64,000 bases of DNA. Origin: Antedon mediterranea (taxonomy: Eukaryota > Echinodermata > Crinoidea > Comatulida > Antedonidae). The stretch's first letter is position 1. Each line of letters begins with the position of its first letter. The translations under genes and the position numbers were made by a program. Below are positions 46,131 to 59,215 of the stretch, one piece after another. Under the pieces are notes generated by a model, which saw nothing but the letters and a program-made list of their open reading frames with translations, had not been told where the DNA came from and searched no databases. The stretch is taken from positions 33,799,648 to 33,863,647 of the forward strand of contig NC_092673.1 of NCBI RefSeq assembly GCF_964355755.1, in the 5' to 3' direction.

Positions 46131-47640
46131 TATTGAGAGTCAACATCTTCAGTAAAAGGAATGAATAAATGTGGGTGACCCCCATGAAAGAGAGAAAAAA
46201 AAAAAACTTCCTGAACTATGATCATTTTCACACCTCCAAAACATTCATGCTGTTTATATTTTCTTAGTTTGGTTAATTTAGTAAAATTAATTGTTTATCT
46301 TTCCTTAAAAGACTGGTTTTAATTAGTTAAGTTAGTTGGACTCTAACATTGTTGTACTTGTATAATAATTTATTTGGTTAATTAATTTAATATTTTGTTT
46401 CTATTAATTCTAATAATTATGAAATCATATAAAAATAATAAATAATATCATTATTATTTAATACATTTAAATCGCTGTTCATAGTACATATTTATCGCAG
46501 TGTCTTTTATGCGCAAAGTTAGTCTGTTTCCTTTCGCGGAAAATGAACTTGGTCAGAATTTACCCTTATAGATGTGGACAACAATGACAAACCTCATCTA
46601 TTATTGACTGATCCGCAGGTAAGGACATTTTTAATTTACTGTAATTCATATGTTATTTTAGATCATTAATAATAATAATAATAATTTATTTGGAAAACGC
46701 TTTTTGAACAGCGGCACACATAATAATGGTGCATCCTTAAAACAATTAAACATACAATATAAAAATATATGAGTATAAAAATAAAGATAGACTAGATTAA
46801 AACAGATAATGCTCAGATAAAACGGAAGTTCGATAAAACCAAATTAAAAATAAACTGTAATAGTAAAACCAATTAAATGCAACCCACATACATAAGCTTG
46901 GACACTAAATTAGCATATCAATTAGTATTAGCATATCAATTAGTATTAGCATATCAATTAGTATTTTCTCTATGTTTAGACTAATTTGTTAAATCTGTTA
47001 TTTAAGGCAACTTTGTTACTATTAATTTGTAAACAGTACTTTTATGTTTGTGTATTTATAGTACCATAAATAATAGACAACTTCTTGTGTACTGTAATTT
47101 AAAATTGTATTGTAATACTTTTATTTGATATACTTTGGAACCGTTAAAGTATATATATGCTACATTAAAGTAATGTAAATTAAACACAACGCAATGTAAG
47201 GTAGAAACTATACGATCAAATGTGTGTTGTGACTTACAACTATGTTTTATTATTATGTTTTAATGAAGTTTTTCTGATCTCTTATTGACTGATCCGCAGT
47301 GAGGAGAATAAACTATCTGAAAACCAACAAAGCCAGAACGTCACCTCGAATCCTGAGCTTGGTGTGTAACCAGCAAGAACCGGTTACATCTGGCCAAGTA
47401 ATTTCTATATAAAATGGCAGTACAGTACACACCTATACAGTGTGTAGCCTTTCCGTGTTTTTTGGGTATGACTTTCACAATCAGTCCTGTCTACTAGTCT
47501 ATTTAATATAAATTCAAGCTGTTTAAAAAAAATGGGAGGTGATCTGAATTCAAAACAACAGCAGCATCCAACAACATATTCAACAACATATTCATTTATT
47601 ATGGAGACTTATTATTTTCAAAATTATTTTGGTATTGTTC
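46131..47640. other. Intergenic region between the duplication copies
   Basis: Contains an (AAT)n run (46663-46693) and an 18-bp tandem triplication of TAGCATATCAATTAGTAT (about 46908-46965). TTATTGACTGATCCGCAG occurs twice, at 46601 and 47281. No gene is supported. Confidence 0.5.
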
Positions 47641-49290
47641 ACTATTGCCATTTAAAAAAAATTAATAATTTGTAATTTGATGGAGATTTGTAAAAACAAC
47701 TAAATATATATATACTTAATAAGCAATAAGTATTAACACTAGGTTCTGAATTAGTTGTAAGATTTCTAAACAGTTCTATAAATGGTAAAAGACTTCTCTG
47801 ATGATTGTACTTTGAGGAACAGGTGTGAAATGTAGGTGATCTGTTTGATGAGCAAACATAACACTAGTGGAGAAAGATAGAAGCACAATAATGTCTAAAT
47901 TACTACCTAAACATACATAAAAAAGAAAACAATCTAGAAGCCAATTTATTTAATTACAGCTAGTCATTCTTCTGAAGTTTTTTGTGAATATTCCTCCTTC
48001 AACAAGAGCAAGGACGCCACCTATGGCGATATTCATTCATTCATAATGGAATATTTATTAAATACATCTTCACAAAAAAATTGTGACAATTTTTTACATT
48101 ATTAAAAGGTACTTGAAATATTTAAAATGTTTAAAAAAGAAAGCATAAAAAAACCTTAAAAAAATGAGAAATACACAATACATCATAAAAAAAACAATAA
48201 AATAACTGAGCACAAAATCAAAACTAGTAAAAATCTTAATGACTGGCCAAGTGAATTGAAAAAATTACCTAACATATTATTTTTTATTCTTAACATATTA
48301 TTTTTTAACCAGAGTTTGGAAATCAGAGTCACAAGGCTGATGACGGTGGTTGGCATCACCAACATATTCGTTTTAAATCCCAATCTTGTTGATGTTTAAA
48401 TTTTCCTTTTCAATTTTTCATTGTTTTAGTATTATTATTATAAATCTGGGCTTAAAGACCCATTCTCTACGTTTTTTAGATCTAATTTAAGGTCACAAAC
48501 TACATTTAATGTACAAATAGATATTATATGGCCCTATTGAAGTAACTTTTTTCATCTTTAAATGGTTAAAAATGTGAAAAATAAGTCGATTCTAATAATT
48601 TTAGTGGCCCACTATAAATCCCAACATGCATTGCGCGCGGATTGATATTTTCGTTTTACTTCACCCACTTTTCAATCGATCGTGACGCCAAAACAATGTT
48701 GGACTTTTCAGCTACCGATGTTTACCAGCTAGGCGTACAAAACTAAGCCTAGCGAGGCTAGGCCTAAAGACCGTCCACGAGAGGACATTCACCGCGAGCT
48801 ACTTAGGTAGTGCATTGTTTCTCTCTTTTTATCATAATTTACCATAAAACGTATATTTAAGACCTGGTTTAATGTTTCTAAAGTAATATATATGCATTAT
48901 TTTTACAAAACATCACAAATTGTAGGGAATGGGTCTTTAAGCTATTTTCATGTTACATTTATAAAATTAATACATATGAATTAATTTAAGTAATTAAGTT
49001 AATTAAACAAAATATCTTGTAAGAGTATATAATTCATAAAATACCTCATAAGCTGTCTTCAAAAAGTCTATTGGGCAACTTGCATCTTTCTGGCCTAGCC
49101 ATTAATAATTCTGCTATACTACAACACTACAGCCTATGAAGCTGCTTATTGCATACAACATCCTTTTTACCCCGTCATCTGTGTCACATGACTTCCTCAA
49201 TCAGTTATGCATGCTATCCAATATTACAACTGTTAATAAAAATAGGAAACACTTTTATAATACAATTAAACCATTGCAACTTTGTAGATC
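47640..49290. repeat. Second segmental duplication, copy 2
   Basis: The partner of 44500-46130. It is interrupted by an A/T-rich insertion near 48040-48300 and by the TTAA MITE at 48456-48936. Confidence 0.85.
48456..48936. mobile_element. piggyBac-like MITE with TTAA target site, 481 bp
   Basis: TTAA flanks both ends (48452-48455 and 48937-48940). The inverted ends are AGACCCATTCTCTACG and, in complement, AGACCCATTCCCTACAATTTG. The empty site (GGGCTTAAGC) is in copy 1 near 45695. It is closely related to 54937-55567. Confidence 0.9.
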
Positions 49291-49504
49291 ATAAAACCCA
49301 GTTAATAAAGGTCAAGTAATCAAATTTCCTTCCAACTAAAGTACAATTACTGGTTTCTTTTAACCTTTTCAGTAATAAAACTACAATTGGCAGCTAAATG
49401 TAATGCTTATAATTACACATTACATTATAGAACCATTTTCAAAACTTTCTTTTGTAACTCTGACAAAGTTTGTAAGATATTCATTGAATTATACTTTTGT
49501 TTTT

Positions 49505-49550
49505 GGCAGGCGAGTGGTTAAGACGGCGGTAGCCATAACATTGTCTAGGA
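49505..49550 (+). mobile_element. SINE head fragment (tRNA-like A box)
   Basis: GGCGAGTGGTTAAGACGG-type A box followed by GTAGCCATAACAT, a diverged match to the tRNA-like head at 38225-38282. The rest of the SINE is missing. Confidence 0.5.
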
Positions 49551-50034
49551 ATGTAATCCAAACTCATATGCAGATGCATAAGACTTGATTTGTATAAGGA
49601 TGAATCAATGTTTTGAATCTTGATTGTGGTACACATAGAAAACTCTATAAAAGTTACAAAAACAAAATATAAAGTCACCTACCTAAAGGAAGTACTGTAC
49701 TTATGAAGAATGTTGATTGGCTTAAATTTGTAGAGTGAGCCCTCTGTCAAAACAAAGATGATGAATCACCTATGCAGAGTGTTGATTGGCTTAAATTTGT
49801 AGAGTTATCTACTTGAAGAGATATCTACTTGGTAGGGTAGCTAGGCATCCTTATATAATAAGCTTGTCTAGTTAGGCGTTGCATTCACCTTGCGAAGAAT
49901 AATATACAGATAATTACGAATTAATGATTCCTTGGCAATAATATTCACTTAGGCCTTGGTCGTTTAAATTAACCGAAGAATTTCCATCAATAAGCCTACA
50001 TTAATAATAATATTATTATAAGGTAGGCCTGTCA

Positions 50035-50165
50035 CGCCAAAATTGATCCGGCCAAAATCGGTCCGGCCGGATCAGTTTTGGCCGCCAAAACTGGTCCGGC
50101 CGGATCGATTTTGGCGTTGAACAGCCGCTAAAACAGGTCCGGTTAGGCCAAAACTGGTCCGGCCT
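50035..50165. repeat. GC-rich cluster of CCGGCC palindromes
   Basis: Six or more occurrences of GGTCCGGCC/GATCCGGCC, interspersed with GCCAAAACTGGTC and its near-complement. It stands out sharply from the A/T-rich surroundings. The function is unknown. Confidence 0.7.
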
Positions 50166-51967
50166 TTAAAATCGCTTATTTATTCTTTAAAATGTGTTAA
50201 GAAGCCTGCAAACAGTTCAAATGGTTAAAGTAAACTAAATATACTAAATATTACCGTACAAACGAAAAGAAATTATCGAAACACTAATTAAAGAAACTCT
50301 AATCGGATTTTGGGATATTCTATTGTTCAGTTCGTTTAAAACTAATAGCGCCCTCTAGTAACGCAACGAAATTTATAATATCCTTCCATAACACAATCTT
50401 TTACTTTTCGCTCAAATGTATTGAATGTATTTTTATAACCTAGTGTTTATATACTTTTTAATGTAATAATATTTTATAAATGGTTGCATTTGAATTGTGT
50501 ATTTAAGATAAGTCCATATTTATTTTATTTTGTTGCACATCTCTTGAGAATTGTGCCTCTGTTATATAAAGAGAAACAATAAAATTATTATTATTATTAG
50601 TAATTTTATATTATGTCTAAGAAGATCTTAGATATTATGTACAAACTGAATACGTCTTGGGCGTATATAATAATGATTAATAATAAAATATAGAACGTTA
50701 ATTATTATTAGTATAATTATTTTAGGTTGTTGTCATTACCGCTATAAGTATATTTTTTTTCCTTTGTTATTACACCTGCCTTATGTTTTCCAAGTCCACA
50801 TTTTGGGACGAAAGTGGCCACCAAGGGCCTCTTATTATTAATAGTATAAAACAACAATGATAATAACAATCGATATGGGTAGCAATACTAAGATCAAAAA
50901 TCGACAAAGACACCACAGTGGAACGACCGGTTCCCACATTCACGAATTTGGCTATACGACGAATGATGAACACGAGTTTCGTTATAGTCTTAGCGAAAAA
51001 ATAAATTAAACGTGAACACACTATCGTCACTAATCACATTGCAACCGTAACAAAATCGGCAACTTGTAATTTTGGAGGGATTATTTTTTATTTCAATCTT
51101 TGTTTTGAATGGCTTTTGTCTTTGTGAACGTTGACATAATGGCATAATTATTCGGAATTATGGAAGCCGTGAAACAGATGATATGTCGCAGGAAACGACC
51201 GATTTATAACCAAAATTTGCAGAACGCTGATGCCTATATCGTTCGTTCTTTTTACTTCTTGTCAAATCATAATTTGAATATATTCTGCCAAATTTGGCCC
51301 GGGAAATATTTTAAGAGCTGGAATTAGTTTCCAGATCGACGCAAAGTGCGCCTTAAGAACAAATCACAAGTGGGAACCGACGTGTTCAACACCGACTGCT
51401 TTACGTTCATCATGATTCTCTCGATCGAAGAGGGGATGCAAAAATATATAGAAGAGTATTTTCTTATGTTGCGCGCGCGTCAATACGATACGTTGCGGTA
51501 GGATGTTTTCGTTTAGTTTATACGTTGGTTAATGAAATATTTATTTTACATTTTTCTTCTTTACATAGTACTGTCGCTTCACCAACCACACTAACCGATA
51601 CTGATAATATTATTTGTCCATTATGAATACATTAGAAAAACATTTTTAAACTGGCGAATAATTAAATCAGTAATACTGTAGTATTGGCTACAATGGGAAA
51701 AATATACAAGTTTAAAATACTATATACAGAATAACTAAAGGAAAATAAATATCTTATTGTATTTATTCATACATTTAGACAATAGGCAAATATTATAGAT
51801 AATAAACATACATCAACATAATAATATTTAAATGCAAAAAAACACAAACACATTGTACATGGTAACGTAAATTTCTTTCTAAAAAAAAAGAACAAAAAAG
51901 CCAAACAGATTTGATTGAATATAAATAGAAGGAAAAATAAGAAATAAATTCCATAGTAACAAACTTA

Positions 51968-52900
51968 TTAACTATCTAAAGAATATTGATGATGGATTAA
52001 GAACTGTTTGTATTTTTTTAAAAACGAAAGTAATGTTTGTGATAATCTAATGTTTAAAGTTAAATTATTCCATAAAAATGGTCCGTTAAAAATGAAAGAA
52101 TTTTTCCTGAGGGCTATAGTGTACTTTTCATAAATAAAATGTTTCCGGGTAGATGACCTCGTCTTATAAGGATGAAGCTCACTAAACATTGTAAACAACG
52201 AGTTAAAATGAGAAGGGAGTTTTGGTTATTAATAACATGAAACATAAATACAAGAGTTTGCAGTTTGTTAATATCGAATATGTTTAAAGTGTTTAGCTGA
52301 TGGTGGAATAATTGCCTTGTATGGGATCTTGGGGTTGCTCCAGTGCCAATCCTTAGAGCCTTCTTTTGAAGCTTAAAGAGACAGTGAATTTTGGATGTTG
52401 ATGGAATAGTCCAAGGATCAGTCTGCAAAATGTTGTTAGAAATTGAAGCCCAAGCAATATTACAGTAGGTTAAGTATGATAAAATGAGAGTGTTGTAAAG
52501 CAAAAATAAAATATTGTATGGAAGAATATATTTTAATTTACTTAAAACACCAACATTTTTAGACACTGTTTTATTAGTAGGCCTAATCGCAATGTGTGTT
52601 TGCCAGTTCAATTTTGAATCAATTTGAATTTGAACCCAAAGAAATTTTAAATTGTTCCCTTTTTATATTGGGTTTCCATCGGTTATAATATCAAAAGGAA
52701 AAGTATTGTTACGGTTGTTGTGTAAAGTAGATGAAGTTAGTTTTAGATGTGTAAACCTAAAGAAACTCTATCAAGCACAGAATTAACATTAACAAGAGTG
52801 TTTAAATTTTTGTGAGAAAAGAAAATATTGTTGTCATCTGCGAATAAGATAAATTGGAAAATGAGGAAATATGTGAGAATATATAATCAAACCTTATTTA
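51968..52900 (-). pseudogene. LINE reverse transcriptase C-terminal fragment
   Basis: Minus strand: FADDNNIFFSHKNL (the catalytic [FY]ADD box, about 52850), then NWQTHI, VSKNVGVLSKLKYILPYN, LILSYLTYCNIAWAS, KLQKKALRI, a frameshift near 52200, then HPYKTRSSTRKHFIYEKY and the C-terminus. This is a typical thumb/C-terminal region of CR1/Jockey-like LINEs. It is 5'-truncated and frameshifted. Confidence 0.85.
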
Positions 52901-53128
52901 ATCAAAATATATAATACAACAATGAATGAAAAGTCCCTTTTTACTACGCTAAACACCACCCCCCTCCCCCAAAGAAAAAAATCAGAGGGCGCTATTACTT
53001 TATCCTACGATTTTTACAATAGAATAATGGAAGATTCCGAACCGAAATGCCGATTTATCCTTGCACATTTTAAATCACTCCGTTTCGATAATTTCTTTTC
53101 GATTTTACGGTAATATTTAGTATATTTA

Positions 53129-53588
53129 GGCGCTAATGCAGTTTCGTACCCACCCCTTAAAATTACTCAAAATCTTCATCCAATCTACTCACGAGTTGTC
53201 TACAACATTCTGCAATCACAAAATTGTAAAAAATCGATAATTTTTTATTTAAAACTATTTTTAATCAATTAATACTGAGCACCCTTCGGAAATACATCGC
53301 CAGCTTAGCTTCGCGAAAATCATCGCTAGGCCTGCCGATAAAAGTACGGAGGCCTCACAGGACATTAACTCTATTAATAGAGTAAACAGTTGCGTTCTAT
53401 AGAGGGCGTAGTTACTAACGTTTAAAGCACGCACCAAATAATTATAATTTTCATTATTTCCGACATGCGTTTCGTATTTTTTATGCTTGCTGAATGCTGT
53501 AGACAACTCGTGAGTAGGCTAGATGAAGTATTGAAATCATTTTGAGTAATTTTAAGGGGTGGGTACGAAACTGCATTAGCGCCCTCTA
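53129..53588. mobile_element. DNA transposon (MITE) with ~75-bp inverted ends
   Basis: Left arm GGCGCTAATGCAGTTTCGTA to GAGTTGTCTACAAC (53129-53206). The right arm (53496-53588) is its near-perfect complement. It ends with the AGAGGGCGCTA motif, shared with the neighbouring fragments 52985-53125 and 50230-50360. No coding capacity. It ends within a few bases of the left limit of duplication copy B. Confidence 0.82.
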
Positions 53589-54936
53589 ATTTCCATTATT
53601 CACCTAGGCTAGGCCTACATGGTCATTTTAAAAGACAATAACAATAGGAATAGGCCTAGGCCTAGCACGTTTTCTTACCCACCACCACACGGACCACACC
53701 ACTCGCTTTGCTAGATAAAATGGAATAACATGTGGGTACCACCAAAGTGGTGGTAAAAGCAAACCTCTAAAAAGTATGGAACGTCAAAGGTGCCTTTTGA
53801 GTGACAATATCAAAGTACAGAACACGTATCCTCCAAGCTTCTTCTCTAGCCAAATGATATGAAATGTTTTTAATGCTGATATATATATATATATACTTCG
53901 CACTTCACGCCAAAAAGTCTTGGTAAAGTTTTTACCATTACCTTTCCTACTGAAGAGTATTTGAACTCGGAATATTAAGTTTCTCTAGTTTCCCTTTTTT
54001 GGCAGTACAGAATCCAACCCTGACCAACAATTATGTTTTGCAGATTAAAGCAGACCTGTCCTCCAATATGTTATAAAGATTTGGCAAGATCTTCTTGAGA
54101 TATCTTGTAAATGGATGGACAGACAGACATATGAGGATAACAACATTGTCCTTGGCGGAAGTGTAAATAAATTTTAATTTTAATAAGTTAAGAATGCAAT
54201 TACCATATTTATTCGAATAAACTCCCTGGGACGTTAATTGTTTGGGTTGGGGGGTTTAAGGCAGCGTTTATTGTTCAGGAGGGTTTTTAAGGGGCGTTTA
54301 TTCAAGGGAGGCATTTATTCGAAGGAGACATTTATTATTTTTGGTGTAATATGGTAACATGTATAATCAAATAAATACACCCACCCTAGGTATGATAAAA
54401 AATACAACACAATTAATATCAAGAAGTGAAAAAATACAGTAAAAATGCTTGGTCAATTGCATATCATGGATGTGTATTGTATATATTTTTGTGGACATTT
54501 GATGAGGAAAAAAATAAAGGCCCTGAGCGTTTAATTTGAGGGGGATGGGGGCTTTATTCCGAATGATGTTCCCTAGTGGGGAAGGGGAATGGGGGTTAGG
54601 TTGCAGGGCTTATTCAACACAGAGCGTTTAATTGAATGAATACGGTACATTTCCAAATCCAATTGATATTCAATGACAGCTCATCAAAAGTTCAGTTGCG
54701 CACTTTCCTTTTGACATCCAAGAAATTATAAGCTTTTCCAAGTCATCACTCTCAACATAAGTCTATCATTAGCGCACATTCGTTTCACAAATACTAGACC
54801 TAGACCAGGCCTTGTCTTTTGTATTTTGGTGTGTAGAAGCTTACCAAATTTACCTCAATGGCAGTTTAGGAGTGTGTTAGGTGAGTGATCACACTCGCTC
54901 GCCTTAAAAGACAAGGTCTGCTAGACTGATGATTAA

Positions 54937-55567
54937 AGCCCCATTCCCTACGTTTTTTAGATCTAATTTAAGATCACAAACTATATTTAATGTAAAAATA
55001 ATACTATATGGTCCTATTGCGATAACTTTTTTCGTCTTTAAACGGTTAAAAATGTGAAAAATAAATCGATTCTAATAATTATAGCGGCCCGCTATAAATC
55101 CCAAAATGCATTGCGCGCGGATTGATATTTTTGTTTTTCACCTGTAATTCGCCCACTTTTCGATCGATCGTGAAGCCAAAACAAATGGAAGACTCCTAAC
55201 TTTTCAGCGAAAATACCGGGTTTTCCCCAATTTGTATCAACGGAGTCTGGCAAAAATAGAAAGACAATTAATGCAGCAACTATACAACGTCAGGCTAGGT
55301 ATATAGCTAGCGTAGGATGTTCGTACGTTATCGATGTTTACCAGCTAGGCCTACTGTACAAAACTAAGCCTAGCTAGGCTAGGCCTAAGACCGTCCACGA
55401 GAGGTCGATCGCCGCGAGCTACTTAGGTAGTGCATTGTTTCTCACTTTTTATCATAATTTACCATAAAACGTACATTTAAGACAAGGAATGACATGGTTT
55501 AATGTTTTTAAAGTGATATATATGTATTATTTTCAAAAAAACGTCCAAAATTGCAGGGAAGGGGTCT
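54937..55567. mobile_element. piggyBac-like MITE with TTAA target site, 631 bp
   Basis: TTAA lies at 54933-54936 and 55568-55571. The empty sites GATGATTAACACCC are at about 15976 (copy A) and 56516. The inverted ends are AGCCCCATTCCCTACG and AGACCCCTTCCCTGC. It is related over its whole length to 48456-48936 but carries an extra ~150-bp stretch. Confidence 0.92.
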
Positions 55568-55739
55568 TTAACACCCTCTCTCCCACAACATGCTTACATA
55601 AACATGTTTAATAAAATGAAGTCAAAACAGAATTTACCTTTAAAAAATGTCTTTTATTAAAAAATAATTTATCATATACATTTATATATTTCATTGTTTT
55701 CTCTGGTTATATAGCACCATTTCTGTATTCTCAATTCTC

Positions 55740-56222
55740 TACCACAAATGCACGAATTAAGTTTGATAATAGCACCTGTACAGTAAATTAAGTTTGATAA
55801 ACAGACAATAGCACCTGTACAGTAAATTAAGTTTGACAATTACAATCAAATGTATTAATATGTATGGCAGAATTACATCTTGAAACAGACAATAGCACCT
55901 GTACAGTAAATTAAGTTTGACAATTACAATCAAATGTATTAATATGTATGGCAGAATTACATCTTGAAACAGACAATAGCACCTGTACAGTAAATTAAGT
56001 TTGACAATTACAATCAAATGTATTAATATGTATGGCAGAATTACATCTTGAAACACACAATAGTACCTGTACAGTAAATTAAGTTTGACAATTACAATCA
56101 AATGTATTAATATGTATGGCAGAATTACATCTTGAAACACACAATAGCACCTGTACAGTAAATTAAGTTTGACAATTACAATCAAATGTATTAATATGTA
56201 TGGCAGAATTACATCTTGAAAC
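55740..56222. repeat. 84-bp minisatellite, first array, copy B
   Basis: About five units of AAATTAAGTTTGACAATTAC, AATCAAATGTATTAATATGT, GGCAGAATTACATCTTGAAA and CACAATAGCACCTGTACAG. The 84-bp length is 28 codons, so the repeated peptide frame is a by-product. Confidence 0.95.
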
Positions 56223-56701
56223 ATTGGTACATTTCCAAATCCAATTGATATTTAATGACAGCTCATCAAAAGTTCAGTTGCGCACTTTCCTTTTGACATC
56301 CAAGAAATTATAAGCTTTTCCAAGTCATCACTCTCAACATAAGTCTATCATTAGCGCACATTCGTTTCACAAATACTAGACCTAGACCAGGCCTTGTCTT
56401 TTGTATTTTGGTGTGTAGAAGCTTACCAAATTTACCTCAATGGCAGTTTAGGAGTGTGTTAGGTGAGTGATCACACTCGCTCGCCTTAAAAGACAAGGTC
56501 TGCTAGACTGATGATTAACACCCTCTCTCCCACAACACGCTTACATAAACATGTTTAATAAAATGAAGTCAAAACAGAATTTACCTTTAAAAAATGTCTT
56601 TTATTAAAAAATAATTTATCATATACATTTATATATTTCATTGTTTTCTCTGGTTATATAGCACCATTTCTGTATTCTCAATTCTCTACCACAAATGCAC
56701 G

Positions 56702-57300
56702 AATTAAGTTTGATAATAGCACCTGTACAGTAAATTAAGTTTGACAATTACAATCAAATGTATTAATATGTATGGCAGAATTACATCTTGAAACAGACAA
56801 TAGCACCTGTACAGTAAATTAAGTTTGACAATTACAATCAAATGTATTAATATGTATGGCAGAATTACATCTTGAAACAGACAATAGCACCTGTACAGTA
56901 AATTAAGTTTGACAATTACAATCAAATGTATTAATATGTATGGCAGAATTACATCTTGAAACACACAATAGCACCTGTACAGTAAATTAAGTTTGACAAT
57001 TACAATCAAATGTATTAATATGTATGGCAGAATTACATCTTGAAACACACAATAGCACCTGTACAGTAAATTAAGTTTGACAATTACAATCAAATGTATT
57101 AATATGTATGGCAGAATTACATCTTGAAACACACAATAGCACCTGTACAGTAAATTAAGTTTGACAATTACAATCAAATGTATTAATATGTATGGCAGAA
57201 TTACATCTTGAAACACACAATAGCACCTGTACAGTAAATTAAGTTTGACAATTATAATCAAATGTATTAATATGTATGGCAGAATTACATCTTGAAAGTT
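56702..57300. repeat. 84-bp minisatellite, second array, copy B
   Basis: About seven units of the same sequence as 55740-56222. The array was duplicated together with its left flank (54644 onward is repeated from 56224). Confidence 0.95.
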
Positions 57301-58049
57301 GTTATTGCACTTATTCACCTACTTGTTACATTTGCAGAGTTGATTTCCTCAAAATAATGAGCACCAAAAAAATAAATTAAAATATCTCTCAATTAAAATC
57401 TAAAAAGTACAAAATACTGTAAAATCTCAGTAATATAACTATCCTAATATATATCTTGTTAAAACATGCTAATCTATGGAGAATATACAATATTTACAAA
57501 TAAATTAATTAAAAATATAAAACTGTTTAATATTTACAAATAATAAATTAATTTCAAATATAGAACTCTAAAATATTTCAATCATAATACTGTATAATAA
57601 AGATATTATTTATTGGTCCATCATAAAATATGTTGGAAATTCATTTTCAAAATGGCATACATACAAAAATAAATATAAAAATCTACAAATATATAAATAT
57701 AAAACAAATACTGACATCTTATTGCACACTGATTATATAATGTTATTGCATTCATTACAAATGAAAAATAATGTCTATTAGGTGATGACAGGGAGCTTGT
57801 TATCTTAGACCAGAATGCATAAATATATATTAACTATGTAGAGTGTGGGATTCATCCAACATAATATAATATATACAATTTATAATATATCAATGATTTT
57901 AAATATAGCACTGTAGAATGTTTACAAATAATAAATCAACCATTTCATATAACATTATACAAGCAGGTTTATAAAAGAGCCTGTTTCTGATGAGAAAGAG
58001 AATATGGATGTAAAATACTGTATTTTGAAAGGTATTGTCTTGTCAGCAG

Positions 58050-58575
58050 AAATATGTGTCTACATTGTATTTATCTGTCTGCTGCCATCATGTAAAGTGA
58101 TTTGATATTAATACACGTTATTTAGTTTGATAAGATGATATATACTGTATATATAAAATGTGTCCACATTGTATTTATCTGTCTGCTGCCATCATGTAAA
58201 GTGATTTGATATTAATACATGTTATTTAGTTTGATAAGATGATATATACTGTATATATAAAATGTGTCCACATTGTATTTATCTGTCTGCTGCCATCATG
58301 TAAAGTGATTTGATATTAATACATGTTATTTAGTTTGATAAGATGATATATACTGTATATATAAAATGTGTCCACATTGTATTTATCTGTCTGCTGCCAT
58401 CATGTAAAGTGATTTGATATTAATACATGTTATTTAGTTTGATAAGATGATATACTGTTATATATAAAGTGTGTCCACATTGTATTTATCTGTCTGCTGC
58501 CATCATGTAAAGTGATTTGATATTAATACACGTTATTTAGTTTAATAAGATGATATATACTGTATATATAAAAAA
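58050..58575. repeat. ~103-bp minisatellite, copy B
   Basis: Five uninterrupted units, the counterpart of 17160-17574 plus 20112-20545 without the hAT-like insertion. Confidence 0.95.
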
Positions 58576-58664
58576 TGAATAAACATCAGCAAAAAGAAAC
58601 AATAGTAGTATTATAGGTATCCAATCTATTATTAATGGTTTATCATTAAATTTATTATTATATA

Positions 58665-59215
58665 CAAACAAGGGCAACAATTTCCAACGTATCTATAATA
58701 TTTCTGCCCTTCTTCAATGGGAGCAAGGACAACGATTTCCAATTTATCTATAATATTTCTGCCCTGTTCAATAGGAGCAAGGGCAACGATTTCAACATAT
58801 CTACAATATTTCTGCCCTGCTTCAATAGGAGCAAGGGCAACGATTTCAACGTATCTACAATATTTCTGCCCTGCTTCAATAGGAGCAAGGGCAATGATTT
58901 CCAACGTATCTATAATATTTCTGCCCTGCTTCAATAGGAGAAAAGGCAACGATTTCCAACGCATCTATAATATTTCTGCCCTGCTTCAATAGGAGCAAGG
59001 GCAACGATTTTCAACGTATCTATGATATTTCTGCCCTGCTTCAATAGGAGCAAGGGCAACGATTTCCAACGTATCTATGATATTTCTGCCCTGCTTCAAT
59101 AGAATCAAGGGCAACGATTTCCAACGTATCTATAATATTTCTGGCCTGCTTCAATAGGAGCAAGGGCAACAATTTCCATTGTATCTATAATATTTCTGCC
59201 CTGCATCAATAGGAC
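58665..59215. repeat. 60-bp minisatellite, copy B
   Basis: About nine units of the GCAAGGGCAACGATTTCCAA and CTGCCCTGCTTCAATAGGAG type, the counterpart of 20795-21245. Confidence 0.95.

Larger units (their letters stand above)
49291..51967. other. Intergenic, mixed repeat debris
   Basis: Includes a tRNA-like SINE head fragment (49505-49550, plus strand); two copies of TGTTGATTGGCTTAAATTTG (near 49709 and 49783); a CCGGCC-rich cluster (50035-50165); a segment at 50230-50360 that is an inverted relative of 52985-53125; and a LINE-like 3' tail ending in (ATT)n near 50590. No gene is supported. Confidence 0.5.

Noticed and set aside
46560-46630. A small exon ending GATCCGCAG with GTAAGG
   Set aside because: The same TTATTGACTGATCCGCAG recurs at 47281 without a donor, and the upstream frame has stops. 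There is no partner exon.
55757-57318. Long repetitive frames (VKLNLLYRCYC-type 28-residue repeats) on the minus strand
   Set aside because: The 84-bp minisatellite unit is a multiple of three and happens to lack stops. No start context, splice sites or conservation in copy A.
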